Origin: Pontiella sulfatireligans
Lineage (GTDB): Bacteria > Verrucomicrobiota > Kiritimatiellia > Kiritimatiellales > Pontiellaceae
Assembly (NCBI RefSeq): GCF_900890705.1
Contig: NZ_CAAHFH010000002.1
Coordinates: forward strand, 1,178,001 to 1,242,000
Reading direction: 5' to 3'
Length of the DNA stretch: 64,000 nt
This document shows, in pieces, positions 1 through 7,947 of this stretch (positions are counted from its first letter, which is position 1; each line of letters begins with the position of its first letter). Below the pieces are notes generated by a model, which searched no databases, was not told where the DNA came from, and was given only the letters and a program-made list of their open reading frames with translations. The position numbers and the translations under genes were made by a program.

Positions 1-1401
1 CACGCAGCGGAAAACCGCATGAGCGAGGTGCTGTTCGGATTGTGCGGAAGGATCGAACCAAGCGTCGTTGGATTGACTCACGAGCCAGCGCGCACCGGCG
101 CGCACCGCCTTGACGGCCAGTGGCGCCACGGTGTCTTCGAAACAGATCAACACGGAAAAAGAGGCCTCGCCCCGAAGCGGCATAACAGTGCTTTCATCGC
201 CCATGCCAAAGTCCATTTCGATGGGCGTGAACTTGCGCATGAAACTCGGAAACGGAACGTATTCGCCGAAGGGCACCAAATGCTGCTTGTTGTATGTGGC
301 CAAGAAGGTCCCGTTGGTGCCGAAAAGAATGGAGCTGTTGTACCAAACGGGCGCGGCGCCGGAAGTATCGAAATCCATGCTGCCCGCCAGCAGCGGAATG
401 CCATGGCTGCTCATGCGTTCAACCAGCGCCGAGCACGAGCGGCTCAGCCGCACGGGATCGGGCAAGGCGGTTTCCGGCCAGATGACCAGGTCGGTGGTGC
501 CGAGCCGCACGGCCGCGCTGGTGAGCTCTTCGAGCGTATCGAGGATCTCCCGGTCTTTGGCGGCGTCCCATTTTTCCGTCTGCTCAATGTTCGGCTGGAT
601 CAAGGCGACATTAACGGAGTCGTAGTACTCGGGAACATTGAACAGCACGTTCATGCCGTAGGCGATGGAGAGCGCGAGCGGCGCAATCCCGAGCATTAGT
701 TCGAAGTGCGGCCGGTACCGCTTCATCCGCGAGCCGTGGGTGTATTGGCGCAGCGTGATGAACACCGCCGCATTCATCCAGACGATGAATGCGGAGATCA
801 GGTGGACCCCGCCCCACTCCGCCAGCTGGATAATGGTCGTATTCGCATACTGGGTGACGCCGAGCGGATTCCACGGGAAGCCGGTGAAGAGGAGGCCCCG
901 CAAATATTCCGCGCCCGTCCACACCATCGAAACGGCAAACATGAAGCGGAGGTTTTTCCATAAATTACTGCCGGCCCACTGCTTCACCCCGAACGCAACA
1001 GCAAGAGTAAAAGGAACAACGTAGAGCGCGCAGTAGAGCGCCAGCACGACATAACCGAGCAGCGCGCTGGCCTTGAGGCCCGCCCCTTCAACCATGCCGG
1101 TGAGATTGCGGAGCCACCCGAGCGACATTATGAAAAAGACAAACCCGCACAGCAGCCCCAGTCCCGCCGCCTTCTTTGCCGAAGCCGACTGCACGGCAAA
1201 CATCAACGGCACCAGCGCCGCAAAAACCAGCGTAGTTTTTCCAAATCCCGGAAAGGCGAGCGCCAGAAACACCCCGCTCATGATGCTTCCAAAAAGCGGT
1301 AGCAGCGACGACTTGAAAACCGGGTGCGTGAACGTCGGCGCAGGCCGCTCCGCATCGAAGGCCTGCCGCTTTTTATCCATCTCCTTGAACGAACCAATCA
1401 T
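1..1401 (-). CDS. lnt: apolipoprotein N-acyltransferase (partial, cut by left edge)
   Basis: Transfers the third acyl chain onto the N-terminal cysteine of lipoproteins at the inner membrane, the last step of lipoprotein maturation. The frame is open from ATG 1401 to base 1 (467 codons, no stop). The first half is hydrophobic with several membrane segments (about residues 35-240), followed by a nitrilase-like domain. The expected catalytic triad is visible: Glu310 in VIWPETALP, Lys372 in YNKQHLVPFGEY and Cys420 in SVLICFEDT. A second possible start lies at 1380, but the GGAG there abuts the ATG, so 1401 is preferred. It lies 24 bases downstream of the preceding gene and is probably in one transcript with it and nrdR. 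Active lipoprotein processing fits the lipoproteins seen elsewhere in the window. Confidence 0.93.
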   Translation of the reverse strand, partial: MIGSFKEMDKKRQAFDAERPAPTFTHPVFKSSLLPLFGSIMSGVFLALAFPGFGKTTLVFAALVPLMFAVQSASAKKAAGLGLLCGFVFFIMSLGWLRNLTGMVEGAGLKASALLGYVVLALYCALYVVPFTLAVAFGVKQWAGSNLWKNLRFMFAVSMVWTGAEYLRGLLFTGFPWNPLGVTQYANTTIIQLAEWGGVHLISAFIVWMNAAVFITLRQYTHGSRMKRYRPHFELMLGIAPLALSIAYGMNVLFNVPEYYDSVNVALIQPNIEQTEKWDAAKDREILDTLEELTSAAVRLGTTDLVIWPETALPDPVRLSRSCSALVERMSSHGIPLLAGSMDFDTSGAAPVWYNSSILFGTNGTFLATYNKQHLVPFGEYVPFPSFMRKFTPIEMDFGMGDESTVMPLRGEASFSVLICFEDTVAPLAVKAVRAGARWLVSQSNDAWFDPSAQSEQHLAHAVFRCV

Positions 1402-1425
1402 CTTTAAATCCAATTCCGCTAAATT

Positions 1426-2103
1426 CTATAAATCCAAACTCAAAAGCGAAGGCGCCGCGCGCCAGCCACGCTTCTCTTTTGCCTGTTCAAGCAGATCAGC
1501 CACGTAGCCGAGCAGATCGTCGGAGGCCGTGAGGGTGGCGCTTGCACGCGACCCCTGCTCAACATTAAGCGAGGCCAAGCCTTTGAGCCCCAGCACGCCT
1601 TCCCCGCCGGTGGCGTCCCAAAAGCAGCACATGTTGTCGATGATGGTGCGAATGGACCGGTAAAGCATCATCTCATGCCGCTCGGCATCGGAAAGCACAA
1701 GGCGGCCGAAGTCGAGCGTCCACATGCGGTCGAGCTGTGCGCCCGCCCAGTCCGCCGGGCGGATGACGCCGGCCGAGAAATAGGGCAGCAGTCCGGGAAA
1801 GTGGTGAAGCTCGGAAAGAATCTCCAGCCAGCGGACCACGTGCAGGCGGTGGGGGCGCATGGAGCTGAGCACCCGCTCCGCCGCCGCCCGGTCGTTCACG
1901 GCGCAGAATGCGCGGGCAATCAGCAGCATCAGATCGGAGCGTTGCACCCCCTGCGGATGAAATTCGCGACAGTACATGGCCACACTCGCCGCAATGTTGT
2001 CCGCCATCGGCCCCGACGGGATTCCCAGCGAAAGGAAAACATCCTGCAGGTGCATGGCCCAGGCATCCTGCCGTTCTATGGGTTGAAACCCGGCCGTTCT
2101 CAT
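1426..2103 (-). CDS. conserved hypothetical protein between nrdR and lnt
   Basis: A 225-residue protein that I do not recognise. It is probably soluble and mainly helical, with no signal peptide or membrane segment. It is rich in Arg, Leu and Ala with two adjacent cysteines (NMCCFWDA, about residue 160). Its ATG overlaps the nrdR stop codon by four bases (ATGA), which implies translational coupling, and lnt follows 24 bases after its stop. The position next to nrdR would allow a DNA-metabolism role, but nothing in the sequence shows one. The frame is clearly coding: third positions are GC-rich, like both neighbours. Confidence 0.7.
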   Translation of the reverse strand: MRTAGFQPIERQDAWAMHLQDVFLSLGIPSGPMADNIAASVAMYCREFHPQGVQRSDLMLLIARAFCAVNDRAAAERVLSSMRPHRLHVVRWLEILSELHHFPGLLPYFSAGVIRPADWAGAQLDRMWTLDFGRLVLSDAERHEMMLYRSIRTIIDNMCCFWDATGGEGVLGLKGLASLNVEQGSRASATLTASDDLLGYVADLLEQAKEKRGWRAAPSLLSLDL

Positions 2104-2555
2104 TCGCGTCCGATGAGGCGCTCAACCTCGTTCATAAACTGGCCGGCGTCGCGAAAGCGGCGGTAGACGGAGGCGTAGCGGATGTAGGCCACCTCATCGA
2201 GCTTCTCCAGTGCCGTCATGACTTTTTTCCCCAACATCATGCTCGGGACTTCCTTTTCGAATTCCGATTCGGTTTCCAAGATGATGGCATCGCACAACCG
2301 CTCGATCTGCTCGACGCTGATGTGCCTTTTACGGCAGGCGATGTTGAGGCTCTTCGCCAGCTTGTCGCGGCTGAGCTCTTCCCGCCGGCCGTCTCGCTTG
2401 GTCACCTGCAGCAGGGCGCGTTGGATTTCCTCGTAGGTTGTGAAGCGGTGGCCGCAGCCCACGCAGACGCGCCGCCGGCGGATGGCATCGCCATTGCGAA
2501 CTTCCCGGCTGTCGATCACCCGGTTTTCCCTGCCTTCACATTTCGGACATCTCAT
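2100..2555 (-). CDS. nrdR: transcriptional repressor NrdR
   Basis: A 151-residue regulator of ribonucleotide reductase genes. The N-terminal zinc ribbon is complete (MRCPKCEGRE at the start, then CVGCGHRF near residue 31), and is followed by an ATP-cone domain (about residues 45-135, beginning VTKRDGRREELSRDK) that senses ATP/dATP. The length matches the family. NrdR normally binds paired NrdR boxes upstream of nrd operons; none is obvious in this window, so its targets are elsewhere. It is the first gene of a likely nrdR-unknown-lnt transcript. Confidence 0.97.
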   Translation of the reverse strand: MRCPKCEGRENRVIDSREVRNGDAIRRRRVCVGCGHRFTTYEEIQRALLQVTKRDGRREELSRDKLAKSLNIACRKRHISVEQIERLCDAIILETESEFEKEVPSMMLGKKVMTALEKLDEVAYIRYASVYRRFRDAGQFMNEVERLIGRE

Positions 2556-2611
2556 ACCACATCCCCTTCCCTAAGTTGCGCAGAAGATAGACTCAAAGCA
2601 CGAGTCCGAAC

Positions 2612-2646
2612 AACAAAAAACGGCGGAACGATGTCCGCCGTTTTCA
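2612..2646 (-). terminator. rho-independent terminator after the H1-like gene
   Basis: The arms AACGGCGGA and TCCGCCGTT pair around a six-base loop, and on the minus strand a run of six T follows. It sits about 20 bases past the stop of the H1-like gene and before nrdR, so it isolates the two transcription units. Confidence 0.85.
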
Positions 2647-2665
2647 GCTTCGCTAGAAGCGTGTG

Positions 2666-3217
2666 CTATTTCTTTTTAGCCTTCTTCTTGGCGGCTTTTT
2701 TCTTAGCCGGCGCTTTTTTGGCAACCGCTTTCTTCTTGGCTGGAGCTTTCTTTACAGCCTTCTTCTTGGCGGGGGCCTTCTTCTTAGCCGGAGCTTTCTT
2801 TGCCGCCTTTTTCTTGGCGGGGGCTTTCTTCTTAGCCGGTGCCTTCTTGGCGGCCTTCTTCTTGGCGGGCGCCTTCTTAGCGACTTTCTTCTTAGCGGGG
2901 GCTTTCTTCTTCGCCGGCGCTTTCTTTGCGGCCTTCTTCTTGGCGGGGGCTTTCTTCTTCGCTGGAGCTTTCTTCACAGCCTTCTTCTTGGCGGGGGCTT
3001 TTTTGGCAGCTTTCTTTTTCGCCGGAGCCTTCTTGGCGGCCTTCTTCTTGGCGGGCGCCTTCTTAGCGACGGCTTTCTTCTTCGCCGGTGCTTTCTTGGC
3101 GACGGCTTTCTTTTTAGCCGGTGCTTTCTTTGCGGCCTTCTTCTTTGCCGGTGCTTTTTTCGCGACGGCTTTTTTCTTAGCCGGTGCTTTCTTTGCTGCT
3201 TTCTTCTTCGCTGCCAT
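2666..3217 (-). CDS. histone H1-like Lys/Ala/Pro repeat protein
   Basis: A 183-residue protein built almost wholly of tandem variants of KKAPAKKKA, with an AAKK or VAKK spacer in alternate units. It is extremely basic and has no acidic residue. Such proteins resemble the C-terminal tail of eukaryotic histone H1 and the chlamydial Hc2 family, and are thought to bind and compact DNA without sequence specificity. It has a strong Shine-Dalgarno (AAGGAGG, eight bases before the ATG) and its own terminator, suggesting high, independent expression. There is no globular DNA-binding domain. The underlying DNA is repetitive, so the copy number of the units may vary between strains and is easy to misassemble. 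Confidence 0.85.
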   Translation of the reverse strand: MAAKKKAAKKAPAKKKAVAKKAPAKKKAAKKAPAKKKAVAKKAPAKKKAVAKKAPAKKKAAKKAPAKKKAAKKAPAKKKAVKKAPAKKKAPAKKKAAKKAPAKKKAPAKKKVAKKAPAKKKAAKKAPAKKKAPAKKKAAKKAPAKKKAPAKKKAVKKAPAKKKAVAKKAPAKKKAAKKKAKKK

Positions 3218-3446
3218 TGTAGCCTCCTTGGTTATTACTCCTGGTAACTATCACTGACCTATCTCCATTGCTCAACCGAAGTTGCAATCATGTAAAGAGC
3301 TATCAATGATCGACCTTCTGAGAAACGTTTATAATCAGATAGCGATTTTTATGCAACCCGTTTGCTTTATAAAAACACATGCGTTTGCTGCGATTGCCAC
3401 GGATCGTTTGCCGCTTCTCGCAAGGAGAAAATGTTTTTATGCATGC

Positions 3447-3484
3447 ATAAAAAAAACCGCCCAGCAAGTGGGCGGTTTTTTTTG
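3447..3484 (-). terminator. terminator after infB
   Basis: A stem of AAAACCGCCC with GGGCGGTTTT around a short loop, flanked by an A-run and a T-run, so it could work on both strands. It lies just past the infB stop, as expected for the end of the nusA-infB transcript. The rest of the gap up to the H1-like gene (3218-3446) shows no gene. Confidence 0.85.
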
Positions 3485-3516
3485 CGCGGCCAAGCCGCTT
3501 GATTGACAACGCGGCC

Positions 3517-5634
3517 TTAGAGTTCCTGCGTGATTTTTTCAACGATGTACGCTTCAATTTCATCGCCCGCCTCGAAGTTCGTGAAGTTGTTCGGACGGAT
3601 GCCGCATTCCTGGCCTTGGCGCACTTCGGTGGCTTCGTTCTGGAAACGCTTGAGCGAACCGATCGAGCCCTCGAAGAGAACGGTGCGACCGCGTTTGATG
3701 CGGACGTTCGCCTTGGCCGATATGCGGCCGCTCATCACCATGCAACCGGCAATCTTGCTCTTCTTGCTCAGCTCGAACACTTCGCGGATTTCCGCAGAAC
3801 CGATGACCTGCTCGCGCAACTCCGGATCGAGCAGCCCCTTCATGGCACTAGCCACATCCTCAATCAATTCATAGATGATGCTGTAGAGGCGGATCTCAAC
3901 GCCTTCGCGCTTCGCCGTCGCATTGGCGCCGTTTTCCTTGCCGGTATGGAAGCCCAGAATAACCGCTTCGGATGCGCTGGCAAGCATTACGTCGTTCACC
4001 GTAATGTTGCCGACATCATTGGTGATAATGTTGACTTCGACCTTGTCGCTCTTAATCCCGCTGAGCGAATGCTCAATCGCTTCAACCGAACCCTGGACGT
4101 CGGCCTTGATAATGACCTTCAGCTCTTTCTTCTCTTCCGTTTCGCCGGACCCAAACAGATCGTCGAGCGACATTTTCTTCGGAGCCACGCCGCCTTGCAG
4201 CGTTTGTGCGCGGTCTTCCATCTGCAGCTCTTCCGAGATGGCCTTGGCCTCGCGGTCCGAGGACAACACCTGGAATTCGTCGCCGGCGCCCGGCACGTTG
4301 GTCAAGCCCAGAATCTTGACGGCGGTTGACGGTCCGACGGAGCGAACCTTCTTGCCTTGGTCGCTGATCAACGCCTTGATGCGGCCCCAATACTTGCCGC
4401 AAATAACGCTGTCGCCGAGCTTCAGCGTTCCACCCTTAACCAGCACGCTGGCGGTCGGCCCCATTCCGGGCTCCATCTGGGCTTCAACCACATAGCCACT
4501 CGCCGGCTTGTTGGGATTGGCTTTGAGTTCGAGCATTTCTGCTTCGAGCAAAATACGTTCAAGCAGGCTGTCGATGCCTTCGCCGGTTTCGGCGCTCACC
4601 GGAACGCAGCCAATGCTGCCGCCCCAGTCTTCCACCATGACGTCGTTTTCCTGAAGCTGCTGCTTCAGGCGTTCGGGGTTGGCCGAACGCAAATCCATCT
4701 TGTTCATGGCGATGATGGTGCAGACGCCAGCGGCCTTGGCATGCTTGATGGCCTCGATCGTCTGCGGCATAACGCCGTCGTCGGCGGCAACCACCAGCAC
4801 GGCGATATCAGTCATGTTGGCGCCGCGAGCCCGCATGGCCGTGAAAGCGGCGTGGCCGGGCGTATCCAAAAAGGTAATCTTGTGGTCGTTGATTTCGACC
4901 GAGTAGGCGCCGATGTGCTGGGTGATGCCACCGGACTCGCCGGCCGTGACCTTCGTATTGCGCACCTTGTCGAGCAACGAGGTTTTACCGTGGTCGACGT
5001 GGCCCATGAAGGTGACCACCGGCGGGCGGATCATCATGGTGTCCGGCGCATCCGGCGCCTGATCGGCGACCTTCACCTGAACGCGCTTGGCTTTAAGCTG
5101 GGGAGGCGGCGCTTTTTTCTTTTCTTCCTTGCGCACCGTGAAGCCGTGCTTTTCGCCAATCTCCTTGGCAATCTTGATATCGATCTCGGCGTTGATCGAA
5201 GCAAAGACGTTCATCTTCATCAACTCGGCAATCACCTGGTTGGGCTTCATGCCCATGAGTTCAGCAAAGTCCTTAACGATGACCTTTGGCTTTTTCAGTT
5301 CGATCAGGCTCGGATCACCAGCCGGCTTTGCCTCCGAGGCCGCTTCGGCCGCAGGCGCAACAGGCTCTTCAACGGCCTCGGCCTCTTCGGCGGGAGCGGC
5401 GGCTTCGGGAGCCGGTTCCGGCTCGGCCGGCGCTTCCGCCTCTTCGGCCGGTGCGTTGTCAGCACGGGCCTCGTCAATCGTGGCGTAGCCGAGTTCGTCG
5501 CAGACCGCCGAAATTTGATCGGCAGTCAGTTCCGCCTCAGGGCCGCCGACTTCAATCTCGATGTCCTGCAGAATCTCAATCAGCTCCTCCGAAGAGACGC
5601 CTACATCTTTTGCTATATTTTGAACGTTCATCAT
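3517..5634 (-). CDS. infB: translation initiation factor IF-2
   Basis: A 705-residue GTPase that places initiator tRNA on the ribosome. Domain order: an IF2_N motif at residues 1-55; an Ala/Glu/Pro-rich linker to about 108; a second IF2_N-like helical domain (VIVKDFAELMGMK, 118-165); and the G domain from about 203, with G1 GHVDHGKT (211-218), DTPGH (257-261) and NKMD (311-314). Beta-barrel domain II, domain III and the C-terminal fMet-tRNA-binding domain follow. Its first ATG overlaps the nusA stop by four bases (ATGA). A second in-frame ATG directly follows, so the start may be one codon later. Confidence 0.98.
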   Translation of the reverse strand: MMNVQNIAKDVGVSSEELIEILQDIEIEVGGPEAELTADQISAVCDELGYATIDEARADNAPAEEAEAPAEPEPAPEAAAPAEEAEAVEEPVAPAAEAASEAKPAGDPSLIELKKPKVIVKDFAELMGMKPNQVIAELMKMNVFASINAEIDIKIAKEIGEKHGFTVRKEEKKKAPPPQLKAKRVQVKVADQAPDAPDTMMIRPPVVTFMGHVDHGKTSLLDKVRNTKVTAGESGGITQHIGAYSVEINDHKITFLDTPGHAAFTAMRARGANMTDIAVLVVAADDGVMPQTIEAIKHAKAAGVCTIIAMNKMDLRSANPERLKQQLQENDVMVEDWGGSIGCVPVSAETGEGIDSLLERILLEAEMLELKANPNKPASGYVVEAQMEPGMGPTASVLVKGGTLKLGDSVICGKYWGRIKALISDQGKKVRSVGPSTAVKILGLTNVPGAGDEFQVLSSDREAKAISEELQMEDRAQTLQGGVAPKKMSLDDLFGSGETEEKKELKVIIKADVQGSVEAIEHSLSGIKSDKVEVNIITNDVGNITVNDVMLASASEAVILGFHTGKENGANATAKREGVEIRLYSIIYELIEDVASAMKGLLDPELREQVIGSAEIREVFELSKKSKIAGCMVMSGRISAKANVRIKRGRTVLFEGSIGSLKRFQNEATEVRQGQECGIRPNNFTNFEAGDEIEAYIVEKITQEL

Positions 5635-6818
5635 TCCGTAATCTCACCATGTTCTTTTGTGTAAGCCGCCTCGGCTGCATACCAAACGGATTTGGCCTGC
5701 TCGGCGGATATGCCCTCGATGGAGGCCAAGTCGCTTAATTCGGCGGCCAGAATGCCTTCCAGGGTCAAGAAACCAGAGAAAACCAGCTTGTCGGAAAACT
5801 CCTCGCCGATTCCCGGGATGGCGGCAAGCTTGGTTACCGCCACCGCCACGCGCTCTTCGAAGTCCATGCTTTCTTCATCCTTCTGGATATCGACGCGCCA
5901 GCCGGTCAGCTTGGAGGTCAGCCGGGCGTTCTGCCCGCGCTTGCCAATGGCCAGCGAAAGCTGGTCCGGCTCAACCGTAACTGTAACCGTTTGCGTTTCT
6001 TCGTCGGCGTCAACGTGCTTAAGGCGCGCCGGCGCAAGAGCGTTTGTAATAAGGGTATGGATGTCTTCGCTCCAGCGGACGATGTCGATCTTCTCGCCGG
6101 AGAGCTCGCGGACAATATTCTTTACGCGCATGCCGCGCATGCCGACGCAGGCGCCAACAGGGTCAACGCGCTCGTCGTGGGAAATAACCGCCACCTTGCT
6201 GCGGTAGCCGGCCTCGCGGGCAATGCCCTTGATGTCCATCGTGCCGTCGGAGATTTCCGAAACTTCCAGCTCGAACAGACGGCGGACAAAATCGGGATGG
6301 TTGCGAGACAGCATGATTTCCGGACCGCGCTCGCGCTCACGCACCGCCAGAATAAGGGCGCGGACGCGCTCGCCCACTTCATACTCTTCGGTCGGAACGC
6401 GCTCTTTAGAGGTCATGACGGCTTCACCGTGCTCAAGCTCGATGATGACGTCGCTGCGGTCGAAGCGGGTCACGGTGCCGGTGATGATTTCGCCGAGACG
6501 GTCCTTGTATTCCTCGAAAATGATCTCTTTTTCGGCGTTGCGGATCTTCTGCATGATGACCTGTTTGGCGGTCTGTGCGGCAATCCGTCCGAGGCTGCGC
6601 GGCGTCGATTCGATCTCAGAGCCGTCGGATAGCGTCTTGTAGGCTTTAAGCTCGAAGGTTTTGCGATCGATCTCGATCCGCAGACCGTCGTCTTCCATTT
6701 CGGTTTTTTCCGTTGCGCTCTGCAAGGCGGTCTCGATGGCGCGGATGATGACCTCGCGCTCTACGCCTCGCTCGCTCTCCATATATTCTACAACAGCTTT
6801 CAACTCTGCAGCGTTCAT
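5631..6818 (-). CDS. nusA: transcription termination/antitermination factor NusA
   Basis: A 395-residue RNA polymerase-binding factor. The N-terminal polymerase-binding domain (about 1-125) is followed by an S1 domain (about 130-200, starting GEIITGTVTRF), two KH domains (about 200-340, with VGMRGMRVKNI and LAIGKRGQNARL) and a C-terminal helix-hairpin-helix stretch (IPGIGEEFSDKL). The start at 6818 is supported by GGAGGT seven bases upstream; the frame is open for 51 more codons but without a site or homology. nusA is usually preceded by rimP; here the upstream gene lemA is divergent and no rimP is seen. Confidence 0.97.
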   Translation of the reverse strand: MNAAELKAVVEYMESERGVEREVIIRAIETALQSATEKTEMEDDGLRIEIDRKTFELKAYKTLSDGSEIESTPRSLGRIAAQTAKQVIMQKIRNAEKEIIFEEYKDRLGEIITGTVTRFDRSDVIIELEHGEAVMTSKERVPTEEYEVGERVRALILAVRERERGPEIMLSRNHPDFVRRLFELEVSEISDGTMDIKGIAREAGYRSKVAVISHDERVDPVGACVGMRGMRVKNIVRELSGEKIDIVRWSEDIHTLITNALAPARLKHVDADEETQTVTVTVEPDQLSLAIGKRGQNARLTSKLTGWRVDIQKDEESMDFEERVAVAVTKLAAIPGIGEEFSDKLVFSGFLTLEGILAAELSDLASIEGISAEQAKSVWYAAEAAYTKEHGEITE

Positions 6819-7082
6819 CCCGCTACCTCCTTCGCTAACCTCAAAAATCAAAAAACCGGCCCTAAGAGAACAAAAGAGCGGGCAATGCCCACTCTCAATC
6901 CAGAGCCAAACTATCAACAAGTCGAGCAAAGTACGCCTCTCAGCCCCCCGCGTCAAGGGGCAATCCGCCAAAATCCCAACCCTCGGAATCGAGGCGGCTT
7001 TACAAAACCCGCGCCGCTTTATAAGTGAAATCGATTCAGGTTTTGCCTACTATCGGCGAACAAATTAACCAAGGAGAAACGG

Positions 7083-7673
7083 ATGATACCTCTACTTGTT
7101 TTGCTCGGATTGATTGTTGTGCTCATCATTGCGGTGGTTGGCATGTACAACGGCCTCGTGACGCTGCGCAACCGCTTTAAGAACGCCTTTGCACAGATCG
7201 ACGTGCAACTGAAACGCCGCTACGACCTGATTCCCAATCTCGTCGAAACGGCCAAAGGCTACATGAGCCACGAGCGCGAAACCCTCGAAGCCGTCATTCA
7301 GGCGCGCAATCAGGCCGCCTCGGCCGGCAAGGCCGCCGCCCAAAATCCGGCCGATCCCGCCGCGATGGCCGGACTCATGGGGGCGGAAGGCGCACTGGGC
7401 GGCGCGCTCGGGCGCCTGTTCGCCCTCTCCGAAGCCTATCCAGACCTGAAAGCCAACCAAAACATGATGCAACTGACCGAAGAACTGACCTCGACCGAAA
7501 ACAAGATTTCGTTCGCGCGCCAGGCCTACAACGACGCCGTCACCGTTTATAACACCAAACGCGAAACCTTCCCGACGAACATTATCGCCGGCATGTTTAA
7601 CTTTTTGGTCGCCACCCTCTTCGAGATCGAAGACGACGCCCAGAAGGAAGCGCCCAAGGTCAGCTTCAGCTAA
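7083..7673 (+). CDS. lemA: LemA family protein
   Basis: A 196-residue membrane-anchored protein with one N-terminal transmembrane helix (residues 2-24) and a long helical LemA domain, containing the family hallmark QLKRRYDLIPNLVE and later KISFARQAYNDAV. AAGGAG lies eight bases before the ATG. LemA proteins are frequently encoded next to HtpX/M48 membrane proteases, as here, and are thought to act with them in the envelope; the molecular role is not known. It is divergent from nusA, with a 264-base gap that should hold both promoters. Confidence 0.93.
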   Translation: MIPLLVLLGLIVVLIIAVVGMYNGLVTLRNRFKNAFAQIDVQLKRRYDLIPNLVETAKGYMSHERETLEAVIQARNQAASAGKAAAQNPADPAAMAGLMGAEGALGGALGRLFALSEAYPDLKANQNMMQLTEELTSTENKISFARQAYNDAVTVYNTKRETFPTNIIAGMFNFLVATLFEIEDDAQKEAPKVSFS

Positions 7674-7674
7674 C

Positions 7675-7934
7675 GAAACTTGAAACCTGAAACTTGAAAC
7701 CTGAAACCTGAAACCTGAAACTTGAAACTTGAAACTTGAAACCTGAAACTGGAAACTGGAAACCTGAAACTTGAAACCTGAAACTTGAAACTGGAAACCT
7801 GAAACTTGAAACTTGAAACTGGAAACCTGAACCTGAACCTGAAACTTGAAACTTGAAACCTGAAACCTGAACCTGAAACCTGAAATGGTGTGGGATCCCG
7901 GATGCTGAATTTCAAGTTTCCAGTTTCCAGTTTC
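7675..7934. repeat. heptamer tandem repeat tract (GAAACYT)
   Basis: About thirty copies of a 7-base unit, GAAACCT, GAAACTT or GAAACTG, run from the lemA stop to about 7885, with four hexamer variants (GAACCT). After a short unique stretch, a few copies appear in the inverse orientation (7911-7934), so the tract could fold back on itself. It fills the whole gap between lemA and the protease gene. The tract is not coding; long open frames across it are an artefact of the 7-base period. Confidence 0.9.
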
Positions 7935-7947
7935 ACACTTCAATCCA

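Noticed and set aside
1908..3257. Plus-strand open frame rich in Ala/Phe/Leu over the H1-like gene
   Set aside because: It is the reverse of the KKAPAKKKA repeats; the minus frame has the ribosome site, terminator and expected composition.
7675..7885. CRISPR-like regular repeats
   Set aside because: The unit is 7 bases and directly tandem; there are no spacers.
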